64,000 nucleotides of DNA, taken from positions 310,001 to 374,000 of the forward strand of contig JAFAFL010000137.1 of assembly GCA_023423535.1 (NCBI GenBank), in the 5' to 3' direction. Below, piece by piece: positions 10,450-19,503 of the stretch. Position 1 is the first letter of the stretch. Every line of letters starts with the position of its first letter. The stretch is from Pseudomonadota bacterium. GTDB taxonomy: Bacteria > Myxococcota > Myxococcia > Myxococcales > Myxococcaceae. Under the pieces are notes generated by a model. That model made no database searches. It had not been told where the DNA came from and saw nothing but the letters and a program-made list of their open reading frames with translations. Both the position numbers and the translations under genes were made by a program.

Positions 10450-11730
10450 GTGGAACTGCAGAAGAAGTGGTCGAACGTCGTGTTCGGCGTCCTGTTCTTC
10501 GGGGCGCTGCTGTTGTTCGGCCGGATCATGGCGCCGTTCGTGATGCCCGTGCTGCTCGGCGGGTTCCTCACGGTGCTGTTCATGGGCCTCAACGACCGGC
10601 TGGTGCGCCTCACCGGCGGCAGGCGCGCCGTCGCCGCGGCCACCTCCACCCTCGCGGTGCTGGCGCTGCTGGTGGTGCCGCTCGGGGTGCTCGTGTACTT
10701 CGTCGGCCGCGAGCTGATGTTCGTCGCCGACGGGCTGCGCGATGCGATCGCCGATCCGCACGTCCGCGCCGAGCTCGCCCGCCGGCTGCCGGCCTCGCTG
10801 GAGCGCGTCGTGCTGACCGACGTCTCCACCGAGCGCAACGCGCTGCTCTCCGCCATGGCCGGCTCCGCTGCCTTTGCGCGAGACCTGCTCGGCCGCGGCA
10901 CCGAGCTCGCCATCGACGTCTTCCTGATGTCGGTGTCCATGTACTACTTCTTCATCGACGGGCGCAGGCTCTGGACCGAGGGCGCGCGCCTCATCCCTCT
11001 CGAGAGCCGCTACACCGCCGCGTTCGCGAAGGAGTTCCGCGACGTGGCCTACGCCATCGTCTACGGCAACACGCTCACCGCGCTCATCCAGGGCGCCGCG
11101 GGGCTCGTGGGCCTCTGGTTCGCAGGCGTGCCGCACCCGGTGATGTGGGCGCTGGTGATGGCGGTGGTCGCGCTGGTGCCGGTCGGCGGAACCGCGCTGG
11201 TGTGGGTGCCCATCTCCGGGGTGCTGCTGCTGACCGGCAAGGTCGCCGAGGGCCTCTTCCTCCTCGCGTGGGGCGGCCTCGTGGTCGGGACGCTGGACAA
11301 CTTCATCCGGCCGAGGCTCTGCGGCAGCCGCATGGCGCTGCACCCGCTGATGGTCTTCCTCTCCATGTTCGGAGGCCTGGCGGTCTTCGGGATGATGGGC
11401 CTGCTCGTGGGCCCGCTCATCGCATCGCTGTTCATGGCGATGGTGCGGATCTACCGGCGCGACTTCCTCGGGCGCGCGAGCGCGAAGGTGCAGTCGATGG
11501 TGGAGGACCGGAAGGGCGCGGACGAAGCGGACGGAGACGCACCGAGCGAGACCGTCACCCGCGCGCCGGCGCTCGATACCGGGCGCAGCGCCTCCTCGGC
11601 AGGCCTCGCGCTCAGCGTCGCCTCGGCCACGGCGCTCCCACAGCGCGCAATTTCCGCGGCGAGCTCGACGTCGGGCTCCACCACGACGGCGACGACGAAC
11701 ACGGTCCCCGCTACGCCGCGCGTCGTATAG
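10450..11730 (+). CDS. AI-2E family (PerM-like) permease
   Basis: A 426-residue membrane protein of the DUF20/AI-2E family. Hydrophobic segments run at about residues 9-70 (VVFGVLFFGALLLFGRIMAP, AVAAATSTLAVLALLVVPLG) and in the C-terminal half. The family block FxFAGVPHPVMWALVMAVVALV followed by VGGTALVWVPI and a late region with DNFIRPRLCGSRM..HPLMVFLSMFGGL is diagnostic. Members transport varied substrates, including autoinducer-2 in E. coli TqsA and sodium ions in others, so the substrate is open. The last 70 residues are a low-complexity cytosolic tail. The start is GTG 10450; GGGGGAG abuts it, so the ribosome-binding site is not ideally spaced. Confidence 0.9.
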   Translation: MELQKKWSNVVFGVLFFGALLLFGRIMAPFVMPVLLGGFLTVLFMGLNDRLVRLTGGRRAVAAATSTLAVLALLVVPLGVLVYFVGRELMFVADGLRDAIADPHVRAELARRLPASLERVVLTDVSTERNALLSAMAGSAAFARDLLGRGTELAIDVFLMSVSMYYFFIDGRRLWTEGARLIPLESRYTAAFAKEFRDVAYAIVYGNTLTALIQGAAGLVGLWFAGVPHPVMWALVMAVVALVPVGGTALVWVPISGVLLLTGKVAEGLFLLAWGGLVVGTLDNFIRPRLCGSRMALHPLMVFLSMFGGLAVFGMMGLLVGPLIASLFMAMVRIYRRDFLGRASAKVQSMVEDRKGADEADGDAPSETVTRAPALDTGRSASSAGLALSVASATALPQRAISAASSTSGSTTTATTNTVPATPRVV

Positions 11731-11743
11731 GGTCCGGAGCGCC

Positions 11744-12475
11744 ATGCCGCTCCCGCAGCCCGCGCGCGCCGTTCTCGACGCGTACCTCGCCGCGCAAAGC
11801 GCCTCTGCCGTGCCTGCCCCGGTCGCGTTCGACGCGGACGGCACGCTCTGGCGAGGGGACATCGGCGAGGACCTCCTGCGCTTCCTCGCCGCCGAGGGCC
11901 ACCTGCCGCGCCACCGGAACCGCCGCGGCGTCTATGCGGAGTACGAGCGCCGGGTGGCCGCCGATCCCGCCGATGCCTATGCCTACGCGGTCGAGGTGAT
12001 GGCGGACCTGGCCGAGCCCGAGCTGCAGCGCCTGTGCGACACCTTCTTCGCCCAGCGCTTCCGGGGCCGGCTCTTCTCCTGGGTTCCAGCGCTCTTCTCG
12101 CTCCTTCACGAGCGCGGCGTTCCCACCTGGATCGTCTCCGCCAGCCCGCTGTGGCCGGTGCAGTCCGGTGCGCGCGCGCTGGGCGTTCCGGATGAGCGGG
12201 TGGTCGGCGTGACCTGCCGCCTCGACGCGCAGCGGAGGCTCACCGGCGAGGTCGTCCAGCCCGTGCCCTGCGGCGAGGGCAAGGTGCACTGGCTCCGGGA
12301 GGCCGGCGTCCGTCCCGGCCTCGCGTTCGGCAACGGCGAGCTGGACCTGCCGATGCTCGCGTACGCGGAGCGCGCGGTGGTGGTGGCGCCGCACCCTCCG
12401 CATGGCGACGCGCGCGACGACAACGCCCTCTGCCACGAGGGCCGGGCCCGCGGCTGGCCGCTGCTTCGCTGCTGA
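11744..12475 (+). CDS. HAD-IB phosphatase (phosphoserine phosphatase-like)
   Basis: A 243-residue cytosolic HAD hydrolase. Motif I is FDADGTLW (nucleophile Asp near residue 29), motif II is the serine in IVSASPLWPV, motif III is the lysine in GEGKVHWLRE and motif IV is FGNGELDLPML. The helical cap between motifs I and II is of the C1 type used by phosphoserine phosphatase-like HAD-IB enzymes. Compared with SerB, motif IV has GNGELD rather than GDGxND, so substrate specificity may differ. The ATG follows the permease gene by 13 bases, which suggests cotranscription. The substrate is unknown. Confidence 0.88.
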   Translation: MPLPQPARAVLDAYLAAQSASAVPAPVAFDADGTLWRGDIGEDLLRFLAAEGHLPRHRNRRGVYAEYERRVAADPADAYAYAVEVMADLAEPELQRLCDTFFAQRFRGRLFSWVPALFSLLHERGVPTWIVSASPLWPVQSGARALGVPDERVVGVTCRLDAQRRLTGEVVQPVPCGEGKVHWLREAGVRPGLAFGNGELDLPMLAYAERAVVVAPHPPHGDARDDNALCHEGRARGWPLLRC

Positions 12476-12553
12476 ACCTCACGGATCTCTGGACGTTGCA
12501 GGGCAGGCGAGTGAACATGCCCCTCCCCGTTCGCCTCCAGGGAGCCGCTCTCC

Positions 12554-14062
12554 GTGAAGATCCAGCGCCACCTCGCCCCCGTCCTGTGCCTCGCCCTCAT
12601 GGCGGTGGCGAGCGTGGCCGAAGCGCAGCGCGTAGTGGTGCTCGACCTGCAGGGGGACCGCGGAGGACGCGTGCGCCAGGCGGTGGTGAAGCCGCTGCTC
12701 GATGGCGGTGAGCTGGAGGTCGTCCCGCTCCGCCAGTACACGCAGGCGGCGCAGCGGCGCGGCTTCCGGGGCCCGAAGGCGAACACGCCCGCGGCGGTGG
12801 CGGCGGTGAGCGGACCGTTGAAGTTCCAGGCCGCGATCACAGGAAGGGTGACGGCGAAGAGCTTCACCGTCCGGATCCTCGACCCTGAAGGCAAGGAGGT
12901 CTGGACCCGCGCCATCCCGCTGAAGGGCGGCCGCCTCTCCGCGCAGGACGCGCAGCGCCTGGCAAAGGTCATCGTCACCGCCGCGCGCACCGAACCGAAG
13001 CAGCCCGAGCCCCCGCCGGAGCCGGTCGCCCCGCCCGAGCCGCCGCCGCCCGCGGTGGTGGAGGTCGAGCCGAAGGTCCAGCCGGATCCGACGCCCCCGA
13101 CCCCCGGCCGCACGCTCCCCGGCGCGGACGTCACCCAGCCGCGCGAGACCGCCGCCGAACGCGCCCGCCGCCTCCGCGACGAGGAGCGCGAGAGCCACAC
13201 CCAGACCACGCCGCTGCGCGATCAGGATCTCGACACCGGCTTCCGCCGCGCGCCGAAGGTGAGGGCGGCGCCGAAGCTCGTGACCTTCACCCTCGGCGGG
13301 ACGACCGTGTGGCGCTCCTACTGCTCGCGCCCGGGCGTCGAGTCCTGTGGCGCCTACGACGCGCTGGCGGACGACGCGAAGCCGCCCGGCGACACGGTGA
13401 ACTTCAGCGCCCAGCGGCCCTACGCCGGCTTCGGGCTCGGGGTGGACTTCTTCCCGCTCGCCTCGTTCGACGGCCCGGTGAACGGCATCGGCCTCTCCGG
13501 CGCCTTTGCGCGCGGCTTCTCGTCCACGCTGGTGCGGGTGCAGACGCCGACCGGAGAACAGCCGCCCACCGAGGTCATCTCGCTCGACGACGCCTGGCAT
13601 GCGGCGCTGGTCTACCGCTACCACTTCACGCTCGGCTCAGGCCGGTCGGCACAGGTGGGCTACGCCGGACTTCGCGGCGGCATCGCGGCGCGCTCGTTCG
13701 AGGTCGATCCCACCGCCCAGGTCCCGCTGCCCGGCTCGCACCGCCAGTTCCCCTTCGCGGGCCTCGAGGTCTCGATCCCCATCGTCCCCCTCGCGCGCGT
13801 GGAGGCGATGGGCCTCTACTTCGTCAACCCGAAGGCCGGCGTGGACGAGCTCGCGCGCTACGGCGCCGACACCGAGGGCCGCGGCTTCGGCGTCGAGGCG
13901 GGGCTCGCCGGGGACGTCTGGGGACCTGTCGGCTACAGCCTCAAGTTCCGGCTCCAGCGCTTCGGGGATCGCTTCGTCGGACAGGGGACCTTCTGGCGCG
14001 ACGGCGGGGCGGCGGAGGAGACCTATGCCGGCGTTTTCTGGGGCGTGACCGCGAGCTTCTAA
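12554..14062 (+). CDS. secreted protein with proline-rich linker and predicted outer-membrane barrel
   Basis: A 502-residue protein with a signal peptide (cleavage likely after VAEA near residue 24). Residues about 25-140 form a small alpha/beta domain (RVVVLDLQGDRGGRVRQAVV, later AAITGRVTAKSFTVRILDPEG) that recalls the CsgG/LpoB-like accessory domains of other envelope proteins. A proline-rich linker follows (about 145-195), then a polar region. Residues about 235-502 show alternating strands with aromatic ends and terminate in ...VFWGVTASF, the C-terminal Phe signature of outer-membrane barrels. The start is GTG 12554. The function is unknown; a periplasm-spanning porin-like role is inferred. 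Confidence 0.65.
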   Translation: MKIQRHLAPVLCLALMAVASVAEAQRVVVLDLQGDRGGRVRQAVVKPLLDGGELEVVPLRQYTQAAQRRGFRGPKANTPAAVAAVSGPLKFQAAITGRVTAKSFTVRILDPEGKEVWTRAIPLKGGRLSAQDAQRLAKVIVTAARTEPKQPEPPPEPVAPPEPPPPAVVEVEPKVQPDPTPPTPGRTLPGADVTQPRETAAERARRLRDEERESHTQTTPLRDQDLDTGFRRAPKVRAAPKLVTFTLGGTTVWRSYCSRPGVESCGAYDALADDAKPPGDTVNFSAQRPYAGFGLGVDFFPLASFDGPVNGIGLSGAFARGFSSTLVRVQTPTGEQPPTEVISLDDAWHAALVYRYHFTLGSGRSAQVGYAGLRGGIAARSFEVDPTAQVPLPGSHRQFPFAGLEVSIPIVPLARVEAMGLYFVNPKAGVDELARYGADTEGRGFGVEAGLAGDVWGPVGYSLKFRLQRFGDRFVGQGTFWRDGGAAEETYAGVFWGVTASF

Positions 14063-14065
14063 CCG

Positions 14066-14095
14066 TTGACTCCCTAGCAGGCGGGCTCCTACATT
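14066..14095 (+). promoter_or_regulatory. putative sigma-70-type promoter of the cysteine-rich lipoprotein gene
   Basis: TTGACT (14066-14071), an 18-base spacer and TACATT (14090-14095) lie just after the upstream stop codon and about 55 bases before the ATG at 14150. Confidence 0.5.
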
Positions 14096-14149
14096 CCGCG
14101 CCCCTTGAAGCACCGGCCGGATATCTCACCTCGCCCTGCAGGAACCCCC

Positions 14150-15661
14150 ATGAACTTCCGTATCGCTGCGCTCTTTGGCGCGCTGCTTCTCCTCACGACC
14201 GGCTGTCCCGACGGCAACGGTAACGGGGATGGCGGCGTGACGCCGGAGGAGGATGGCGGCTTCATTCCGCCGGCCGGCGGCTGCACCGGTGGCTGTGGTC
14301 CGAACCAGGTCTGTGACGAGGCGGCGCGCCGCTGCGTCAGCGCCTGTCAGCCGGCGTGCTCGCTGGACCAGCTCTGCGTGAAGATGGGCGACGCCCACGT
14401 CTGCCAGCCCGCGCAGTCCTCTTGCAGCGGCACCGTCTGCGAGCCCGGCCAGACCGCGTGCGCGGGCGACACCTGCTCCTGCCTGAGCTTCACCGAGGCC
14501 TCGCGCGACACCTGCGCGGACCTCGGCCGCGTCTGCGGACAGCCCTACAACGCGGTCACCCAGGCGGGTGGCACCTGCGAGAACCCCCAGGCGTGGCAGG
14601 CCTGCAGCCGCGAGTGCCCCGGCGGTGACTGCGGCAGCTGCCCCACCGGCTTTGCCTGTGACGAGTCCGGCTTCTGGCAGGCGTTCGGCTACTGCAACCG
14701 CACCTGCGAGGCGGACGCGGACTGCAGCCAGGAGGAGATCTGCAACACCAACGGCGGCTTCTGCTACCCGAAGAGCCTCTTCAGCCCGCCCCAGAACACG
14801 CTGCCCGGCCGCGCCTGCTTCCAGGCGCGCATGATCGACCTGCCGGACGGCGGCCAGCAGAAGGAGTACTTCCGCGTCAACCCGAGCCAGCTCTGCATCA
14901 ACACCGGGCAGAACGGCGGCACGCTCAACGCAGCGGCGGACCTCAGCCCCACCGGCACCTGCACCTGGCTGAAGCTCCGGACCGACACGAAGTTCGTGGA
15001 GCAGGCCACCTGCCGTCCTCCCGGCCAGGTGCAGCTCGGCGGCACCTGCAACCCCGAGGCGCTCCAGCGCACCACCGCGAACACCTGCGCCACCGGCCTC
15101 GAGTGCATGCCCCAGGGCCGCAACGGTCAGGGCGTGTGCATGACCATCTGCAACGCGAAGCCGAAGCCGGACGGCAGCCCCGACGCGCCGCTGTGCGGCA
15201 CCGGTGAGGCCTGCATCGACTTCCACCGCGTGGACACGCTGGACTCCATCCCCGGCGCCTGCGCGCAGACCTGCAACGTGTTCGCCGCCGGTGCGAACCA
15301 TGGCTGCAACGACGTGGGTGGCCGCGCGACGGCGTGCGTGCCCACCACCGCCCGCGGCGACGTGGCGCTCTCCGCCACCGGCAACGGCCTGTGCCTGCCG
15401 CGGCTGCCCTCGGTGGCCGCCGAGGGCCAGGCCTGCTCGGAGACGGATCCCTTCCAGGGCGCCGCCTGCGAGTCCGGCCTCACCTGCACCCGCATCGGCA
15501 CCGAGGCGCAGCCGCGTTGCGTGAAGCCGTGCGACCTCGAGTGCAGCGGCGCGAACCCGCCGACCCGGTGCGCCACGCTCCAGGGCGCGACCTGCTCGGG
15601 CGGGGCGACCTGCACCGTGGTCAACGCCGGCACGAGCAACACCGCGGGCTTCTGCCTCTAG
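14150..15661 (+). CDS. cysteine-rich lipoprotein
   Basis: A 503-residue secreted lipoprotein: signal peptide MNFRIAALFGALLLLTTGC with lipidated C19, then a glycine/aspartate-rich spacer. The mature part has roughly 50 cysteines in repeated short modules of the form CxxxxVCDExxRRCVSAC, CSLDQLCV, CxxGxTACAGDTCSC and DCSQEEICNTNGGFC. These resemble the disulfide-rich repeats found in many deltaproteobacterial surface lipoproteins. No enzymatic motif is visible. GCAGGA stands eight bases upstream of the ATG, and a promoter and a strong downstream hairpin make it a single-gene unit. A surface-exposed, disulfide-stabilised role is inferred. Confidence 0.8.
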   Translation: MNFRIAALFGALLLLTTGCPDGNGNGDGGVTPEEDGGFIPPAGGCTGGCGPNQVCDEAARRCVSACQPACSLDQLCVKMGDAHVCQPAQSSCSGTVCEPGQTACAGDTCSCLSFTEASRDTCADLGRVCGQPYNAVTQAGGTCENPQAWQACSRECPGGDCGSCPTGFACDESGFWQAFGYCNRTCEADADCSQEEICNTNGGFCYPKSLFSPPQNTLPGRACFQARMIDLPDGGQQKEYFRVNPSQLCINTGQNGGTLNAAADLSPTGTCTWLKLRTDTKFVEQATCRPPGQVQLGGTCNPEALQRTTANTCATGLECMPQGRNGQGVCMTICNAKPKPDGSPDAPLCGTGEACIDFHRVDTLDSIPGACAQTCNVFAAGANHGCNDVGGRATACVPTTARGDVALSATGNGLCLPRLPSVAAEGQACSETDPFQGAACESGLTCTRIGTEAQPRCVKPCDLECSGANPPTRCATLQGATCSGGATCTVVNAGTSNTAGFCL

Positions 15662-15692
15662 GCTCCCCCGCCGCAGTCGGCTGAAGCACCCG

Positions 15693-15719
15693 GCGCCCCG
15701 CCCTCACCCGGCGGGGCGC
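15693..15719 (+). terminator. strong hairpin terminator after the cysteine-rich lipoprotein gene
   Basis: GCGCCCCGCC (15693-15702) pairs perfectly with GGCGGGGCGC (15710-15719) around a seven-base loop, 32 bases after the stop codon. The sequence after it (TGTCGTTCGT) is only modestly T-rich. Confidence 0.6.
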
Positions 15720-15875
15720 TGTCGTTCGTGCGGGTCGTTTGTGCAGCCCGCCCCGCGTGTGAACCGGGCGCCCGGCTCCCTGCCTGCTCGTACATGCCCC
15801 ACGTCTTGCGCCTCTCCCGCCCGGTTCAAACCCTTTCGTTCGAGGGGGACGTGACCTCCGGGAAGGAGAAACAAC

Positions 15876-16850
15876 ATGAAGGCAGCACTGTTGGGAGGGG
15901 CTCTGGCTTTTGCGTTGTGGGGTGCGCCGGCGTTCGCGGGCGGAGGTGCCCATGGCGGCAGCAGCATGGAGGGCCAGGAGAAGGACAAGATCGAGTCGCA
16001 GGATGTCGGCGGCTCGGGTGAGGCCGGGCAGCAGGACGAGTCGCTCCAGGGCGAGAGCCTCGAGAGCGACGAGACCTGGATGGAAGAGCCGGGCGTGGGC
16101 GGTGCCGGTGACACCGGCAGCGAGTACGACCCGAACTCGGTGAGCGAAGAGCCTCCGAGCGAGGGCGAGTTCCGTGACGACGACTTCGTCGGGGGCTCGG
16201 GCAGTGAGGGGACGATGTCCCAGCCGAACACCCAGCCGCGCAGCGACGTGTGGGTGGAGCAGGAAGACACGCAGGTGACGATGCGCGAGGAGCGCGAGGC
16301 CCGTCCCTGGGAGCGCGGCGTGACCGTGCTCCTCGGCGGTGGTGTCGAGGGTTACACCGGTGAGCTGGCTCCGGAGATCAACCCCGGTCCGGCGTGGGGT
16401 GTCGGCGCGGCGTTCAAGCCGACCCGCATCTTCGGCGTGGAGCTCGGGTACTCCGGCGCGGTGAACAACATCGAGGGCACCGCGGGCAGCGATCTGCTCG
16501 ACGGCGGCGACGCGAACGTCACCCGCCACGGTGGTCACGCGGTGGCCACGCTCGGCCTGACGCCGACGGCGGTCCAGCCGTACATCCTCGGCGGTATCGG
16601 TATCGACCGGTACATCGTGAACGACGCGGCGGAGGCGCAGTTCAACAACAACACCGTGGGTCAGGTGCCGGTGGGCGTGGGTCTGCGCACCAACGTGGGC
16701 AACTTCACGGCGGACCTCCGCGGCAACTACGGCATCCTCTTCGAGCAGGGCTTCGCGCCGCAGACGGGCGGCACGGACCTCGGCGACATCGGTGACCGTA
16801 CGCCGACCGGCCGCTACGGCGCGTCGCTCCGCCTCGGCGCCTCGTTCTAG
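15876..16850 (+). CDS. outer-membrane beta-barrel protein with acidic N-terminal region
   Basis: A 324-residue protein with a signal peptide (cleavage likely after APAFA, residue 21). Residues about 22-145 are low-complexity and strongly acidic, rich in Gly, Ser, Glu and Asp. Residues about 150-324 form an OmpA/OmpX-like barrel: GVTVLLGGGVEGYTG, PAWGVGAAFKPTRIFGVELG, HAVATLGLTPTAVQPYILGG, QVPVGVGLRTNVGNFTADLRG, and the terminal strand RYGASLRLGASF with C-terminal Phe. GGAAGGAG eight bases before the ATG is one of the best ribosome-binding sites in the window, so it may be abundant. No binding function is visible. The acidic segment could bind divalent cations (inference). Confidence 0.82.
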   Translation: MKAALLGGALAFALWGAPAFAGGGAHGGSSMEGQEKDKIESQDVGGSGEAGQQDESLQGESLESDETWMEEPGVGGAGDTGSEYDPNSVSEEPPSEGEFRDDDFVGGSGSEGTMSQPNTQPRSDVWVEQEDTQVTMREEREARPWERGVTVLLGGGVEGYTGELAPEINPGPAWGVGAAFKPTRIFGVELGYSGAVNNIEGTAGSDLLDGGDANVTRHGGHAVATLGLTPTAVQPYILGGIGIDRYIVNDAAEAQFNNNTVGQVPVGVGLRTNVGNFTADLRGNYGILFEQGFAPQTGGTDLGDIGDRTPTGRYGASLRLGASF

Positions 16851-16904
16851 GCCCGCACGGGAGAGACCGCTGAGCTGAGCAGGAGAGGTTGAGCAGTTGA
16901 GAAG

Positions 16905-16935
16905 GGCCGGGGACCTGAAGGGGTCTCCGGCCTTT
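16905..16935 (+). terminator. intrinsic terminator after the barrel gene
   Basis: GGCCGGGGACC (16905-16915), a five-base loop, then GGTCTCCGGCC (16922-16932) with one mismatch, followed by TTTCGCTTT. It lies between convergent genes. Confidence 0.75.
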
Positions 16936-16955
16936 CGCTTTGCGGGTCACAGGGC

Positions 16956-17702
16956 TCAGACGCTGATGAGCCCCTTGCGGATGCCCTCGGTGACGGCCTC
17001 CACGCGGTTCGTCACCTCGAGCTTCTGGTAGATGTGCTCGAGGTGGGTGCGGATGGTCGCCTTGGAGAGGTTGAGCAGCCGCGCCGCCTCGCTGTTGGAC
17101 ACGCCCTTGGCGATGAGCTGGAGGATCTCCGTCTCGCGTTCGGAGAGCGGGCGCAGTTGCGGCTCCGCACCCGGCTGGGCCGCGCCGCCCGGATCGCCGC
17201 CACTGCCCGCGCCGTCGCGGCCGTTCCCGCCAGAGGACTCGCCGGGCGCCGGACCGACGCGGAAGTGGCGCAGGAGCCTGCGCGCGAGGTTCGGCTGGAT
17301 GACCGTGCCCCCCGCCTTCACCTCCTTGATCGCCTCGACGATCTTGTCCGCGGTCGCTCCCTTGAGCAGGTAGCCGGAGGCGCCGGCCTTCACCGCCTCG
17401 AGGACTTTGTCCTCCTCGTCGAAGATGGTGAAGATGAGGATCTCGATCCCCGGCCAGCGCGCCTTCACCTCGCGGGTGACGTCGATGCCGCTCATCCGCG
17501 GCAGCCCGAGGTCGAGGAGGATGACGTCCGGCATCGCGCGCGGAACCTCCTCCAGCGCCGACTCGCCGGAGAGCGCGGTGCCGATGATCTGCAGCTCCTG
17601 GCTCGCCTCGAGGAGCTTCAGCTGGTTCTTGAGGATGCGGGTCTGATCCTCGACCACGAAGACGCGGATCGGGCTCGGCGGTGGCGCAGCGGCGGTGTCC
17701 AT
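16956..17702 (-). CDS. NarL-type response regulator
   Basis: A 248-residue transcription regulator. The receiver domain (about 11-130) has FVVEDQ, phospho-accepting D64 (VILLDLGLPRMSG), the Thr of FTIFDEE and the Lys of YLLKGATADK. A glycine-rich linker of about 35 residues separates it from a LuxR-type helix-turn-helix (about 186-245: PLSERETEILQLIAKGVSNS, NLSKATIRTHLEHIYQKL). It follows the kinase at 17734-19002 by 31 bases on the same strand, so the two form a cognate NarX/NarL-like pair. Targets are unknown; the neighbouring envelope genes are possible but unproved targets. Confidence 0.93.
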   Translation of the reverse strand: MDTAAAPPPSPIRVFVVEDQTRILKNQLKLLEASQELQIIGTALSGESALEEVPRAMPDVILLDLGLPRMSGIDVTREVKARWPGIEILIFTIFDEEDKVLEAVKAGASGYLLKGATADKIVEAIKEVKAGGTVIQPNLARRLLRHFRVGPAPGESSGGNGRDGAGSGGDPGGAAQPGAEPQLRPLSERETEILQLIAKGVSNSEAARLLNLSKATIRTHLEHIYQKLEVTNRVEAVTEGIRKGLISV

Positions 17703-17733
17703 GATGGGGGCCTCGTTCGCTCAGTCGGGTGGG

Positions 17734-19002
17734 TCAGGCGCCTGCGGGCACCGAGAAGGAGATCCGCGCGCCCATCCCCGGCGCCGAATCGATGATCAGC
17801 TCGCCGCCGATCTTGCCGGCGCGCTCGCGCATGTTCAGCAGCCCGTAGTGGCCCGGGCGCATCTGCTGGGGATCGAAGCCCTTGCCGTCGTCCTTCACCG
17901 CGAGGTGCACGCGGCCCTCGTCGAAGAGGAGCTTCACGTCGATCTCGCGCGGCTGCCCGTGGCGGACGGCGTTGGAGAGCGCCTCCTGCAGCACGCGGAA
18001 GAGCGCCATCTGCGCGTCCGGTGAGAGCTTGCGCGGCAGGCCCACCTTCTCGAAGCGGATGGGCAACTGGGTGCGCTCGCCGAAGGTCTTGATGTGGTCC
18101 TCCAGCGCGGAAGCGAGCTCGAAGTCCTCGCGCATCATCCGGAGGTTCCGGCGCAGCTCTTCGATCGACTCCTCGGCGGTGGTGCGCAGTTCGCGGATCT
18201 CGCGCTGGAGCTTCTCCTCCTTCGGCGCGAGCTGCTGCAGGTACTCCGACTGGATGATCAGCGAGGAGAGCGAGGCCCCGAGCCCGTCGTGGATCTCGCG
18301 CGCGATGCGGTTGCGCTCTTCGATCACCGCGAGTTCCTTCAGGTCCCCCTGCAGCTCCACCACTTCGCGGTGACCGGCCGCCTCGCGCTCGTTCAGATAG
18401 ACGATCACGTAGACGATGATGAAGTTCAGCGCCGAGTACCAGAGCAGCGTGAGCACATCGATCGCCTGCGGGCTGCGGTTGAGCAGCAGGTCGAGGCGCG
18501 TGGTCACCGGCAGCGCGAGCAGCGGCGGGAGGATCGCCAGCGGACGCGGAAAGAGGATGGCGAAGAGGGTGGTGAAGAGCAGCTGCGTGGCGAGCAACGG
18601 GCTCTGCAGGCCACCGCCGACCTCCGGCTTGGAGACGAGCACCACCATGATCAGCAGGTCGAGGCAGAGGGTGACGTAGGTCACGTACCTCCCTGCGCCG
18701 GCGTGGTTGATCACCAGCAGGTTCGCGACGCTGTAGAGCAGCATCGTGAAGTAGCCGAGGAACGCCAGCGGCCCGGAGAGCCCGAAGTAGCCGGACCAGG
18801 CCGGCACCGCGAGGATGAGCAGGCCGAGGGTGAGGAACATCATCCGCGCGTAGAAGAGCGCGCGGGCGCGGGCGACGAAGCGGTCCTGCTCCCAGGTGCG
18901 GGAGGCCTCCTCGGCGGAGACGGTGGACTCGAGGTTCCGGCGCTCGAGCACCGCGCGGACGCGCTCGCGGATGTCGAGGCCGAGGACGAGGGGGTCGCTC
19001 AC
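17734..19002 (-). CDS. NarX/DesK-class membrane histidine kinase
   Basis: A 422-residue kinase with five or six membrane helices (about residues 52-205) and no obvious periplasmic domain, so it probably senses a membrane or intracellular signal. The HisKA_3 helix holds H238 (RNRIAREIHDGLGASLSSL). The HATPase domain has EALSNAVRHGQ, VKDDGKGFDPQ and GHYGLLNMRERA, typical of the NarL-partner class. I chose GTG 19002, giving VSDPLVLGLDIRERVRAV; a longer open frame to 19242 overlaps the opposite-strand neighbour and has no family-like sequence. It is encoded directly before its response regulator. Confidence 0.9.
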   Translation of the reverse strand: MSDPLVLGLDIRERVRAVLERRNLESTVSAEEASRTWEQDRFVARARALFYARMMFLTLGLLILAVPAWSGYFGLSGPLAFLGYFTMLLYSVANLLVINHAGAGRYVTYVTLCLDLLIMVVLVSKPEVGGGLQSPLLATQLLFTTLFAILFPRPLAILPPLLALPVTTRLDLLLNRSPQAIDVLTLLWYSALNFIIVYVIVYLNEREAAGHREVVELQGDLKELAVIEERNRIAREIHDGLGASLSSLIIQSEYLQQLAPKEEKLQREIRELRTTAEESIEELRRNLRMMREDFELASALEDHIKTFGERTQLPIRFEKVGLPRKLSPDAQMALFRVLQEALSNAVRHGQPREIDVKLLFDEGRVHLAVKDDGKGFDPQQMRPGHYGLLNMRERAGKIGGELIIDSAPGMGARISFSVPAGA

Positions 19003-19049
19003 GGTGCGCGATTGTAGACGCACCACCCCGGAGGACCAACGCCGCCTTC

Positions 19050-19445
19050 CTACTTCTCCGGCAGGCGCTCGGGCAGCGTCATGTCGGGCGCGCACGCCTG
19101 GTGAGCCTCCGGATGCTTGCGGAAGACGTACACCAGCCGCGGCGTGGACTCGCCGGTGCGCTCGTCGAAGAGCGGCGTGCCGCCCGTGTACATCGTGCCC
19201 TCCGCGTGCCCGTACCGGTCGAGCTTCCGCTCCGCCAGCCACCTGTCCACGCAGGCCTCGGCGGGCGACGGCTCCGTGGGCTGCTCCTGCGTGCCCGCGT
19301 CGTCGGCCTCAGCCTTGTCCAGGGACCTCTTCACCGGAACCTCGACCACCGGCTCTTCGGCGGGCGTGGGCGGGGTGCGATCCTTGCGGCAGGCAAGCGA
19401 GCCGACGAGGACGATCAGCGCAGCGGCAGCGAGTCCGTTTTTCAT
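19050..19445 (-). CDS. small lipoprotein of unknown function
   Basis: A 131-residue lipoprotein beginning MKNGLAAAALIVLVGSLACR, with lipidated C19. After a proline/glutamate-rich spacer, the domain has ACVDRWLAERKLDRYGHAEG, then a segment MYTGGTPLFDERTGESTPRL and RKHPEAHQAC. The pattern 'W L..r.LdryGhpegT.Y.GGtPLFDe.tG....R...v...hP' is a compact conserved-looking block, but I know no named family for it. The lipobox decides the start. It is divergent from the E1-like gene, 58 bases away, so the two may share a control region. Confidence 0.75.
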   Translation of the reverse strand: MKNGLAAAALIVLVGSLACRKDRTPPTPAEEPVVEVPVKRSLDKAEADDAGTQEQPTEPSPAEACVDRWLAERKLDRYGHAEGTMYTGGTPLFDERTGESTPRLVYVFRKHPEAHQACAPDMTLPERLPEK

Positions 19446-19503
19446 GGCGAGCACGCGCCCCTCTTCACAGAATGCCCGGCCCCCGTCCACGGGCTCGTCG
19501 ACG

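Noticed and set aside
15764..15775. CCGGGCGCCCGG palindrome before the barrel gene
   Set aside because: A GC-only 12-base palindrome is expected often at this base composition and it is not aligned with any promoter.
15823..15835. GGTTCAAACCC resembling a tRNA T-loop
   Set aside because: No acceptor, D or anticodon stems can be drawn around it on either strand.
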